The notes below the pieces were generated by a model that was given only the letters and a program-made list of their open reading frames with translations, did no database searches and was not told where the DNA came from. Source: Desmodus rotundus (taxonomy: Eukaryota; Chordata; Mammalia; Chiroptera; Phyllostomidae). Taken from it: a stretch of 64,000 bases of DNA. The DNA lies in the NCBI RefSeq assembly GCF_022682495.2, contig NC_071390.1, forward strand, positions 151,566,583 through 151,630,582. The letters are read 5' to 3'. Below, in pieces: positions 1 through 10,418 of the stretch (positions are counted from its first letter, which is position 1; each line of letters begins with the position of its first letter). A program made the position numbers and the translations under genes.

Positions 1-55
1 TCCTGTTTATAAAGTTTGTCTAAAATAGATGATACTTTGAAAAGATACAGAAAAG

Positions 56-75
56 TGTGAGTGTGTGTGTGTGTT
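56..75. repeat. Short (TG)n microsatellite
   Basis: About nine GT units, once interrupted by GA. Probably polymorphic in length. Confidence 0.8.
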
Positions 76-349
76 GGCTGTTTAGTTGTTTTATAAGGAA
101 GTAGCTATTTCAAAGAGAGATGTTTTTTTCTGGTAGAGTCCAGCTTTGGTCCAGACTTCGACCCTTCAGAGACTTAGAATGAGTTAAGGGGCCTTTTTCC
201 TTCAAGAAAACCAAATCAGCTTATAGGGCTAAACTTGTAAAAAGACAGCTGCAGCGCAGCCGAAGTGTGGGAGAAGCAGGAATGCCTCTGACTGCTACAC
301 TCAGCTGTGTTCACAATACCCACAGCAGGGATTTGATGTTCTGGTTTGC

Positions 350-425
350 CTCGGTACACCCAGAGGCTAGAACTGAGCGGGGCACTTAGTAAGAGCTCAA
401 CAAATATTGATTGGATGAAGAATCA
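350..425 (+). repeat. L2 LINE 3' end fragment
   Basis: Shows the decayed L2 tail signature: a block resembling gcacttagtaagagctcaac followed by aaatattgattggatgaa. Family assigned by motif only. Confidence 0.6.
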
Positions 426-3315
426 CTCACTGAATCTAAATTTCAGGCCTGCCTTTATCACAGCTGCCAACGTGGTCTTGCGTCAGTTTTCAACCAGCCA
501 GGGTGTTGGTTCCTTCAAGGAGAAGAGACACGGGAGAGCCCTGGCTTGTTGTGAGAGCGATGAAACATCTCCTGTAAAACACTGTAACACAGTGCTTGTC
601 ACTGGGTATCAGAGGATTCCAAATTATTTATGTGTACATTATAAAGAATGTTTTGCTTTCGTGAAATGCTGATGTGGTAACATAACGATTACTATTCGCA
701 TTTCTGAGGCTGTTAGTTCTGTGGGCAGAGGTGAATAATTTTCATAGTTTGTCATGACCACAAACTTTAATCTAATCACTTAGAACTTTCCTGGATACAA
801 CACCCATTTAATCTTGAATATTTGTTGATAAATGTGCTGCTGGAATTCGTTCTAAAGGTAAAAAGCTGTGTTTAAAGTAAGAGAAAGAAACAGAGAAAAA
901 ATTTTAAGCTGTACTAAAGATCCAGGAATGGCGTAAAACATTTAAAAAAATAAAGCCATTGGAATATTAATTGAGGTATAGAATTTATGTCACTGAAAAC
1001 CTGAAACATAGTTCTAAAATCATGTTTACCCTCTTTCTATTTTGTTAATGACAAAGATCAACTATAGTCCTAAGTCATTACGTGTCAATTTGTTTGAAGG
1101 GGTATATTTATAAAGGCAACTTATATGGTGTATTAGTCAGAGGTCTCTGGGGCCCTTAAACCTCTTGCCCCCTCTGATATCCTCCCCTGTGATGGTGCTG
1201 ATTTCCTGAGAGTCCAGGACAGTTGTCCAGGGGAACGTCCCACCTTGGAGATTCGCCTGAGTGCTTTGTCATGGCATTGAGCTTCTTGCTACTTTTTTCC
1301 ATTTATTACCTGTCTCTGAGGTACTCTTCTGATACTTAGAAGGGCCAGGAAACCGAGTGGGTCTACGGACTGGAGTAGAAGTCTCTAAAGACTAAAGAGG
1401 AGAATGAGTGAGAATGAATGTCTAAAGGACTCTTTTTGGATTATCTCCAGATTTAATTCATTTGAATAATCCCTGGATGAATGATCACCAGTAACTGACA
1501 GAAGAAGAGAAACAAAGAAACTAAACCTCTTTCATCCGAGCAAGGGCGGGCGAGGAATGGCTAGGCACAAGGCAGCTTTGTGAGATGGACGCCAATAGGC
1601 AAAGCCGTATTTTGATTTTCTGTCTAACAGGCTCTCTCATTTTAGGTGGGGCTTTGCGGTACAAGTTCTGACTGGAGACGCCCATCCTTCCACAACCGAA
1701 GTGGAAGGCAGCCAGGCTTCGTTGCTTAGGAGACCAGCAATGTAAGACTGGTGAGTTATAAATTCAACCCACTGGTAACATGCGGTCAGGAAGTCTTTTG
1801 AATCTTTGTTCAAAGACAGGTCATTTCAATGTGCTTTAAATGCTCAGGAAATAGCCCTGGAAAACCTTTATTTAAACCTTTAGGCAAACAAAAACTGTTT
1901 CTATGGTATTATTAAAATAGACTGGATACATTTCAAGATGCTCTCAGCATTCATCTACTCCCCCAAAATTTGATGTACCTGCTTTTGCCAGGACCCTGGG
2001 CATGCGGTACGTGTGGATTTTAGCTCACTTCGCAAAGGCTCAAAGAAAGCCATGCTTCTTTGTGTCTCCATTAAAGTCACGTTTGTCCAGAGTCCCCTTC
2101 AGCTCAGGAAATTCAACCTCATGAATTCGGAGTGGGCAGGGGAGGGAGGTTACCCTTCTCCCTAGGGTGGAATAAGGGATCTGGCACAGTCCAGAATGTT
2201 TTAGAAGGCCCTCCGATCCCCCCTGGCCATTACTGAGGTGTTCCTGTCAAAATCCATTCGGAAGCTTAAAAGCAGTGGGCCCGGGCCCAGCCATAGAGCT
2301 TTTGAAGGCCAGGAAGGTAAATGTTTCCTAAAACTCCTCCCTCCAGGCACCCCGCAGCTTTTGTGCCTGAGGTCCTTCCACAGCCAGAGCTGTGGTCTCC
2401 ACCGCTCCAGGGCCTGAGCAGCTCTGTTCCCTTCCCAGTTTCTCTAAAAGCTCAAATTCTTTTCTCTAGGATTGGTCCACTGCTTCTTCTCTCAGCTGGG
2501 GCTTTTTCCCCTGCAGGCTTCTACACAGTTGTGATATTGTGGCAGCTTCTTTCATGCTTTAGTTTTGAAGCCTCCTTTTATTCCTATAATGCAAAAGTCA
2601 TTAACAATCCTTGTGGGAGGGACACCCTCGCTGACCCTCTTGGAATGGGGAAGGGAAACTACATTCTATTTGTTCAGGCTGCCGAATTAATAACATAAAT
2701 TAGTATCTCAATTTTATGCGGTTTTCCAGCCAGAGACATGAAGGTGAGAAAGACAGTCCCTGCCTTCAGGGATCGCACATCTTAGAGCAGAGGCAAGTAA
2801 AGAGGTCAGAGAAAGAGAGCACACAGGAGGGGTCCCTGCACCAGAGGCGGGGGAGGGCTTTTCTGGAGAAAGTGGTAACACGCACTTAACCATCACTGCC
2901 TACCTGTGTGCCGGGCACTGTCTCAGCAATTACGTACATACGCATACAGATGACGGTGGGCTCTAACTGCAGCCCATGCAGTGTGGTTCCAAGTCCGTGC
3001 CTGAAGTCCCTAGTCTGCAGCCGTCTCCAGGGAGACCTGAGAGCAAGTATTACATATGAGTTGGCCACCGGAGAGTGCAGGTGGCGGGGGGCGGGGTGGG
3101 AAGGACAGTGTGCAGGTGCCCCGAGAGGTGCCATGAAGAGGGAAGCTGAAGCTGTACTGCCTGACACAAGGGCAGCGAAAGCTCCAACGACGCTTCAGAC
3201 GTGTGCCACCAGGAATGTGACGCTTGCCTCCCTCGTGCTGAGGAAAGTGGATCGGGTGAGGAGAGCTGACCAGGGTAATGAAAGGATTCCTGAGAATTCC
3301 TCTCAAAAATAAAAA

Positions 3316-4166
3316 TCTTCACTGACAGCACCAGACGCTGGCAAGGATGTGGAGCGACGGGAACCCTCGTTCATGGCCGGTGGGCATGCAAAGTGGCACA
3401 GGCACTTTGGAAGTCAGCTGGGCAACTTCTTACAAACTAAACGTGCCCGTACCATATGATCAGCAATTACAACTCTCGGTATTTACCCAAAGGAGTTGAA
3501 AACTGATGTCCATGCAAAAACCTGCATACAGGTGTTTATAGCAGCCGCATTCATAATTACCAAAACTCGGAAGCAACCAAGATGGCCTTCAGTAGGGGAG
3601 TGATAAACTGTGGTATGTCTGGACATGGATTACTCAGCCCTACAAAGAAATGAGTTTATCAAGCCAGGAAAAGACATGAAAGAACGTTAAATGCATATTA
3701 CTAAGAAGAAGCAAATCCGAAAAGGCTACGTACTCTACAATTCCAACTACGTGACCTTCTGCAAAAGATAAAAAACTCCGGAGACACTAAAAAGATCGGC
3801 AGCTGCAGGGTTGGGGGGCAGGGGAGGTGGTGATGAACGGGCAAAGCACAGAGGATTTTTACTGCAGCAAAGCTACTCTGTATGAGACTGTCATGGGGGA
3901 TGCATGTCCTTACACATTTGTCCAAACCCACAGAATGCACAACACCAAGAGTTAACCCTAATGTAAACTACGGACTCTGCGTGACAGTGACATGTCCTTA
4001 CGTGGTCATCAGCTGTAACCAATGTACTACTCTGGAGGGGGTGTGGGTAAAGGGGGGCTGTGCATGAGAGGGAGGAGAGGGGATGGGGCAATCCCTGTAT
4101 CTTCCTCTCAGTTTTGCTATGAATCTAATACTGCTCTAAGAAATAAAGTCTATTAAAAAAAAAAAA
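3316..4166 (+). mobile_element. Old L1 LINE, 3' end with poly(A)
   Basis: Decayed L1 ORF2 C-terminal and 3' UTR sequence. Recognisable blocks are the ggcaaggatgtggagcgacg segment, the tttacccaaaggagttgaaa segment and a terminal AATAAA followed by an A12 run at about 4155-4166. The reading frame is destroyed. Truncated at its 5' end, as is usual for L1. Confidence 0.85.
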
Positions 4167-5046
4167 GTAAGAGTAAGTCTTACCCAAGTCTCTATCAATC
4201 AGATTTTGATTCATAAGCCTTTCTTCTAAAATGGAATTATGTCCTTCAAGGAGCTAGACCTACGCTTGGATTTACACCCTGTTATGAGTAGTTTTTTTTC
4301 ACCAGAAAATCAAATTGCTTTTCTCCCACCCCAACTCCAGTCATGTGGGGAGGCTGCTCTAAAGATAGGCTTGGGATGGACAGCAGGAAGCAAAGACGAC
4401 AATACTCTTTTGGAATGAGGTCAAAATATCTGCCCCGAGATATTGCAGGCCTCTGCTTGACCACATATTCTCTCTGCTACTTCAGGAACATTCTGTTTTA
4501 TGTGTTCAAATGGCTTTGCGTGTTGTAGGCTAAGGCAAGCCATTCTGAATATTAAAGTAAAAGAGATACTCTTGGATGTCTGTTAGCAGCATTTGCGAGG
4601 GAAAAAAAGGATAGGCCTGGCTCAGGGAACACTTGAGACACGACCAAATCAACGTACACTCATCTTCATATTTCAGATTTTCCCCATTTGGGCCGAAACC
4701 ATGTTCTTTGGGGCCTGCGTTGCCTCTTGCTGAGTCTGGCAGTCTGAATATCAAATCCAGATGAAGCGAAAGCAGCCAGAGCCCTGGGTCAATGGCCCCG
4801 AAGCCAGAGCAGAGCTGGCAACGTGTGGTCATGACGGCAGCGCCAGCTCATGCAGAAAAGCAGAACCCGAGCCCAGTCTTTCGAGTGTCACTTCATTTAT
4901 ACCTGACTGCTCTGCTTTTGTGAGACTTGACATTATTTACTCCTTAGAGATGCAATGAGCTAGGCAGATGGCAAGTGGAGAGCTGGGACAAGAAAAGATG
5001 GCAAGTGGAGGATAAAGGCTTCGCTGGCCACCAAGGTGCCCCCCCC

Positions 5047-5059
5047 ACACACACACACG
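5047..5059. repeat. Short (CA)n tract
   Basis: A C-run followed by about seven CA units. Confidence 0.7.
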
Positions 5060-5332
5060 CAGGCTCCAGAGAACCTCCCCACCAGGAAACCAGCCAGGGC
5101 CCCTTTACCAGCAGGGAAGAGGTGGTTGTGAGTTAGTCCAGAGCTCCTATGGCTGTGATCTAGATTCCAACCTGCATTTTGTTTTTAATCCATCCCACTC
5201 CTTCTCCACTAGGGCCGGGTCTTTAGCCAGCCTCATGGCATAGTGCTCTTTCCTGCTCCCCCAAACTGCTTGTCTGGGTCCCTCTCCCTCCCTTGCTGTC
5301 CATGCGTCTGTACTTACCTTTAAGAATAAGAG

Positions 5333-5580
5333 AGCCTGGCCAGTGTGGCTCGGTTGGTTGGAGTGTCATCCTGTAAACCAAAAGGTCAGGGGTGAGATTC
5401 CTGGTCAGGGGTGAGATTCCCAGCCAGGGCACATGCCTAGATTGCAGGTTCAGTTCCCAGTCAGGATGCATACACGCGGCAACCAATCAATGTGTCTCTT
5501 CTGCATTGATGTTTCTTCCCCTCTCTCTGAAATGAATAGGCATGTCCTTGGGTGAGAATAAAAAAAAGAAAGAATAAAAG
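5333..5580 (+). mobile_element. Ves SINE (bat tRNA-derived)
   Basis: Starts with a gcctggccagtgtggctcgg head, continues through the ccagccagggcacatgcc core and ends with a CT-rich and A-rich tail. It carries an unusual internal 19-bp tandem duplication at 5384-5402 and 5403-5421 (18 of 19 positions equal). The flanks are too A-rich to define a target-site duplication. Confidence 0.9.
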
Positions 5581-5959
5581 AGAGAGGGGTGGAGAAGCAG
5601 AGGAAGGCTGAAGCTCCAGTACATGCAAAAGAATGAGAAGGAATATCAGCCGCTTGGAGATCCTTGAAGAGCCTAAGGTAGATGTGTTGGAGAAGCAGGC
5701 AGGAGCTGAATCATGCAGGGCCCTGCTAATGAATTTGGATCTTGCCAGAGGACAGTACAGGGCTATGGAAATAATTCCAGCTCAGGCCTGCCATGGACAC
5801 TTTGGCACTAAGTTAGCCTCATTCTTCATAGCATTAGCCAATGATATTCAACTCTGTGGTCACGACCCTGAGGCCCAGTAGGAAGCTAAAGCTACGCCTA
5901 AGAAAGACTCTGTTCAGTATTATATACTTCTAGGACCAAGTATATTTTGTTTTATTTTA

Positions 5960-6085
5960 TTTTAATTCTTTGGGAAGTGATAAATTCTTTGAGGGAAGGA
6001 CCCTTGCCTTTTTCTCTTGTCTCTGAAAGTGCCTGGAACAATACACGCACACACCAGACTTGTCCAACAAACACCAAGTGATGAA
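5960..6085 (+). repeat. L2 LINE 3' end fragment
   Basis: Shows the L2 tail order: ttctttgagggaaggaccct, then cttgtctctgaaagtgcctg, then a decayed tail. Confidence 0.6.
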
Positions 6086-6489
6086 TTCATATAATCTGCG
6101 CACATTACATAGCCCTACCTTCTTGTTAGTTAAGGCAATTAACTGGAACTTTCTGGTGGAAGTAGAAACAAAGGTGGGGACATGGCCTGAAGGACAAAGG
6201 TCCTTGGCATTTTTGTTGGAAGTTAGACTTCTGTGCAATGGAGAGCCGCTCATTTTAATCACAAAAATAGTGAGACCATGTTCCTTTAAGACCACAAAAT
6301 GGCTATTTCTGACTTCTGGTAAAACAATGTAAAATTAGCAATAGAGCTATATCCCCTTTCATTTGGAGGGGGAAAGGGGCGAAAGGAACCAGTGGGTCAC
6401 ATGGAGGAACGCAGTCTGGGGGGTGTACTTGGGGACATGGATCCTCCACAATAGCAGCGTGTTGACAAACAGCCTCGAACCCAGGCTCA

Positions 6490-6960
6490 CTCATTCATTT
6501 GTTCGTCCGCTATATATTGAGCCCCTCCTATATCTGGGATGCCAAGTACACAACAGTGAACAAAACAGACACCGTCTTGTTCTGTAGCTCATGAACACTA
6601 CACTGAAGCAGGGGAAACAGGCTTAAAACAAATAAACACCCTAACAAGTACATACTGACAACTTGCAATAGGTGCTATGAAAGAAAAGAGAGGATCTTGC
6701 TACGAAAAAGAAGGGAACCCTTACTTTAGGCTGAGTGGGGGTCAAGGCAAGTCTTCCTGAGGAAGGATCAGAGAAGGATGAGTAGGAAAACACCAGGACA
6801 AGCCTGATGGGGAGGGGCCCCCAGCAGGGGATGGTCCCATGCCAGGGCCCCGGTAGAAAACACCGGGTAAACATGAGGAACAGAAAGGAGGCCAGGTGAG
6901 CACTGTGGAGGGGCTAAGGTAGCAGGCATAGCAGGAACAGTGGGAAAAGGTGAGAGAGGA
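6490..6960 (-). repeat. L2 LINE fragment, antisense
   Basis: Reads as reverse-complement L2 3' sequence: attcatttgttc, tatattgagcccctcctata, then acagtgaacaaaacagacac and the block that follows it in L2. The right end is approximate because similarity fades. Confidence 0.6.
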
Positions 6961-7254
6961 TGAGGCCCTTCTGTGTGGTCCACAACCTCTCTTCCAACTC
7001 AGTACAGGAAAAGGCACCAGTAGCTTCCCCCCTACAAGTTGAAGGCTGGGAGTGGCAGGAGGCTAGAGGGTGTAGACAAAGAAAAGTAGAAGGAGAAACC
7101 CAGGACCAAGCTGACTCGGCTTTGACTGCAAGCTCCCAGTGTGGCCTTGCACACCTCAGCTTCCTAGCCCATCAAAGGAGGTTAAGGGTAGTCACCCTAA
7201 AGGGTTGAAGAAAGGGCTGCGTGGGAGTGGGTGACTTGGGTGAAGGGAGTCAAA

Positions 7255-7795
7255 AGGTACAAACTTGCAGTTGCAAAAGAAATAAATCATGGGGACGCCA
7301 TGTATAGCATAGTGACTATAATTAATAATACTATGTTGCATATTTGAAAGCTGCTAGATTGTAGATTCTGCCCTGGTCGGTGTGACTCAGTTGGTTGGGC
7401 AGCGTCTTGCAAACCTAAAGGTTGCTGGTTCAATTCCCAGTCAGAGTACATGCCTGGGTTGCAGGTTCTGTCCCCAGTCAGGATGCAAACGAAAGGCAAC
7501 TGATCAATGTTTCTTTCTCCATTGATGTTTCTCTTTCTTTCTCTCTCTTTCCCTTCCCTTTTTTCTAGAAATAAATAAATAAAATCTTAAAGAAAAAAAA
7601 AGTAGACCTTAAAAGTTGTCATTTGAAGGGGGGAAAACTGGGGAAGGAGTAACTAGGTGACTACGCATAGTGATGGATGTTAACTAGACTCACTGGGATC
7701 ATTTTGCAATGTATACAAATGTGGAAATGTTATGTTGTACACCTAAAACTAATATAGTGTTATATGTCAATTGTATCTCTCTCTTTTTTTTTTTA
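7255..7795 (+). mobile_element. L1 3' UTR, interrupted by a Ves SINE
   Basis: Typical L1MA/MB-like 3' UTR blocks: tatagcatagtgactataat, gtgatggatgttaactagac, ttttgcaatgtatacaaatg and acctaaaactaatatagtgt. A Ves SINE at 7369-7603 splits it, so the L1 is older than the SINE. Confidence 0.85.
7369..7603 (+). mobile_element. Ves SINE inserted in an L1
   Basis: Full-length Ves head and body with a CT-rich stretch, an (AAAT)n-like tail and an A9 run. It sits inside the L1 3' UTR at a gtaga site that resumes after the tail. Confidence 0.92.
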
Positions 7796-8044
7796 AAGAA
7801 TTGCAGATGAGTGAACGTCAATGCCAAGCCCAGGGTGTTCAGGAAATGATTGGTTCGCTATTGACGGGAGGAAAGGAGTGATTTGAAAGACATCAAGGAG
7901 GTAGGGTCTCCCAGCTGTCGGGACAATTCTTGAGGGTGGGGTGGGAGTTTCTAGCAAGAGCCGGGTTTGGCCTGAGTTCAGGGTGGGTGCTGATGCCACC
8001 GACAGAGGAAGGAAGTGAAAGGTGGGAATAGGGCTGCACCAACT

Positions 8045-8480
8045 GAGTGAGAAGCAGCGAGCGGAGGGGCGGAGCAAGAGGAGGAAGGAGAAGGCTGCAG
8101 GTGAGCTCAGAGAAGAGAGGTGAGGGGATCTGGGGCTCCAGCGGGCAGCAAGGGGCAGGGGCGGGCGCTGGGGAGACGGGCCGCGGTCCCGGCTGTGTCA
8201 GTAGCGGCGGAGGGAGACGGACTGTGCTGAGAAGACGCGCGACCTGGGAGGCGATCCTCACCTCGCAGGTGAGCCCGCCCCGGGGTGACAGTGGGAGAGA
8301 TGGCGAGAAGGTGGCCTCCTCTAGCCACTTTATTCCGCGGGTCCTCAGGAACCCGGGCACTTCAGGCCTTGAGGGTCAGCACAGGCCGCCTAGAGTGGCC
8401 CCTGCAGACTCCCCTCCACTCGGCTCGGGCTGGGGCCGGGTCCTGGGTAAGGTTGGTGGGCTTGGGGTCGTACAGGCGTC
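8045..8480 (+). promoter_or_regulatory. OCIAD2: CpG-island promoter of OCIAD2
   Basis: Sharp local rise in GC and CpG (ggggcgggcgctgg, gccgcggtcccgg, tagcggcggaggg, gaagacgcgcgacc) in an otherwise AT-rich, CpG-poor region. It lies about 2 kb upstream of the first coding exon and contains two splice-donor matches. No TATA box is seen. Role inferred from position and composition. Confidence 0.75.
8050..8268 (+). other. OCIAD2: Probable non-coding first exon(s) of OCIAD2
   Basis: Two good donors lie in the CpG island: ctgcag|gtgagctcag after 8100 and cgcag|gtgagcccg after 8268. Either could splice to the acceptor at 10296/10297. The transcription start cannot be fixed from sequence, so the left boundary is approximate. 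The 229-codon open frame across this region is a GC-rich chance frame. Confidence 0.5.
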
Positions 8481-8889
8481 CTCTGACTGGGGGGTGGCAG
8501 CGGATTCCGGTAGATTGATTCGGGGCTCCCTCCGCCCATTAGAGAGTGTGATGACCCTCCTCGGGCCGTCCCTCCGACCACCTGCCCCCACCCTGATCCT
8601 GCTGCGTACCTCCCTCCCACTGCCCACCTGTCAGCATTCCTTCCCCACCCCCAAGAAGCAGAGGGACCCGGGCCTAGTGGTGGGAGCTGCACCTGGAAGG
8701 CAAGACCCTCAGAAGGTTTGCGTAGGTGTGGACTGATGATTAATGGGTGCAGGGGACTTGACCACCAAAGCTGAGATATGTATCTTTGCTTCTTGATTTA
8801 AGGCAACGGCCTAACTCTGACTGAGCATAGATAATCTAATTGGCCTTAGGTCAGCAAAGACTTCGTGGAGATCTTCAAGAACTAAGGTG

Positions 8890-9140
8890 CCCAGGTCCAC
8901 TCTTCCCTGCTCACACGCTCACTGTGCACTGGGTGCTGGGTGCTGAGCTGGGACTTAAGGACCTCATCCCTCATCCTTGCAACAGCCCTTCAAGGTTGCT
9001 TGTCCATTACCCCCACTTAACAGATGAGAAAGCTGACTCACAAACACAGCAAGTCATTTGCCCCAAAGCACAGGGCTAGCAAGGAGTAGAGGCAGGATCT
9101 GAATTCAGGTCTTTCTGATTCCAGGACTGTCCACTGGCAG
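8890..9140 (-). repeat. MIR SINE, antisense
   Basis: Reverse-complement MIR landmarks in order: cttgcaacagcccttcaagg, acttaacagatgagaaagct, gcaagtcatttgccccaaag and gatctgaattcaggtct. Confidence 0.75.
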
Positions 9141-9559
9141 GGCATCATGCTACCTTTACAAAAACATTAGGTACCTAAAGTGAGACTTGGTGCAGGTAAG
9201 GACCACCTTGGCTCGTTTGCCTGACAGTTCAGCAGGAAGTGGAATTGCATTTAAGAGGTTCATTTTGCAGGGAAATCAGTGGTAGTCGTGGAGTCCAAGG
9301 CTGCAGAGTGCAGTGGCCATTGGCCAGGTGGGGGTTCATAGTCCACCTGGACAACTATGTCCACCATTGCCAAATCACCTTTCTGAGTCATGTGACCCCA
9401 AAGATTCATTCCTTCCCCTTTGAACTAGCTATTTTTTTTTCAGTCATTTCCTTGGCCTTCTTTTTCTTCCATTGGTATTCATTTGACCACAATGTTCACA
9501 TTCTCCAATACTCTTTTTAGACAATTTTATATGTTTCTTGCCTTACCTGTCATGAATTT

Positions 9560-10065
9560 GGCAGCACCCAAATTCATCTTTCAAATCTACTCTTACTCTC
9601 TAACTCCAGGCCCAAATCCTCAAATATTCTACTCCCTATTGGCTATTTGAATGTGTGCACCCACGGGCACTCTAATTCAACATTTCCAGACTCAAGTATG
9701 TCATCTCTATGCTTCCAAGCAGGGTGTTGGTTCAGGTGTCTACACTTCCTTGCCTGGACTACAACAGCACCTTTCAAACTGGTTTTTATGCTGGGGAGTC
9801 CATCTACCCTCTACAAACCTGAGTCCTAGACTCTGGTCTTACACTTGACCAGAGTGATCAGACCTTTCTTCCTCTCCCTCCTTAGTACCCTGGCATAGCT
9901 AGCTCTCGGGCAGCCCTTGGCGTGTTGGGTAACTGCTGACATTTCTCTTCCCCTTTAGACTGTGAGCTCCTTTAGCACTGAGCTCGCCTTATCCTTCCTT
10001 GTATCCCCTGGCCTGGCAACTGATAGACACTCAGTAAATATATGTGTAGTTAATGAATTGAAACC
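9560..10065 (+). repeat. L2 LINE 3' region
   Basis: Decayed L2 with the order ctattggctatttgaatgtg, aattcaacatttccagactc, gactgtgagctcctttagca, then cctggcaactgatagacact and aaatatatg at the 3' end. Ends just before OCIAD2 coding exon 1. Confidence 0.65.
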
Positions 10066-10296
10066 TCTTTTAGGACATAATTTATAGGCAGTACAACAAT
10101 TCACTGTTCAGAGCATGACATTTCACATTCGTTGTGGGGGGCGGTGCATTAGAAAGTAAGTTTGCAGGGGGTTGGATATTGACTAATGACAAAATGAAAG
10201 CAAGTTTTCCAAAGAGGTGAGTTGATATTAAGGCTGTTTTTAAGGTTGATATGAACATTCGGTCACAGCACAGTGAGTCTCTTCTCCTTCCCTTAG

Positions 10297-10418
10297 ACAT
10301 TGGGTCAAGTCAGCTGAGTGCACGCAAGTAGAAGAGAAGCAGGGACCAAGTCATCATGGCGTCAGGGCCCACGCATGGAGACCACGATCAACCTCATTTG
10401 CCCCCACCAAGCCAGCAG
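10297..10418 (+). CDS. OCIAD2: OCIAD2 exon 2: 5' UTR end and first coding exon
   Basis: Acceptor ttcccttag|acattggg; ATG at 10356; donor ccagcag|gtctgt. The coding part is 63 nt (residues 1-21), ending in phase 0. Confidence 0.95.

Larger units (their letters stand above)
1..8044. other. 5' flank of OCIAD2, intergenic
   Basis: No exon of a known gene was recognised here. The stretch contains L1 3' ends, L2 and MIR fragments and two Ves SINEs, listed separately. The stretches 430-3310 and 4170-5330 hold no repeat or gene that I can name; the open frames in them (for example 2321-2698) have no recognisable domain and no splice or promoter context. By mammalian synteny the next gene to the left should be CWH43 on the minus strand, but I see none of its exons. 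Confidence 0.6.

Noticed and set aside
2321..2698. 125-codon + frame with a hydrophobic stretch
   Set aside because: No family match, no promoter or splice context; judged chance.
5047..5059. CA tract considered as a Z-DNA regulatory element
   Set aside because: Too short and far from any promoter; recorded only as a microsatellite.
7893..8360. 155-codon minus frame over the OCIAD2 promoter
   Set aside because: Pro/Leu/Ser-rich frame antisense to GC-rich promoter DNA; no evidence for a divergent gene.
8047..8736. 229-codon open frame on the + strand, the longest in the window
   Set aside because: It crosses a CpG island and two good splice donors, has low-complexity Gly/Arg/Ser composition and no domain. 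GC-rich promoter DNA gives long chance frames.
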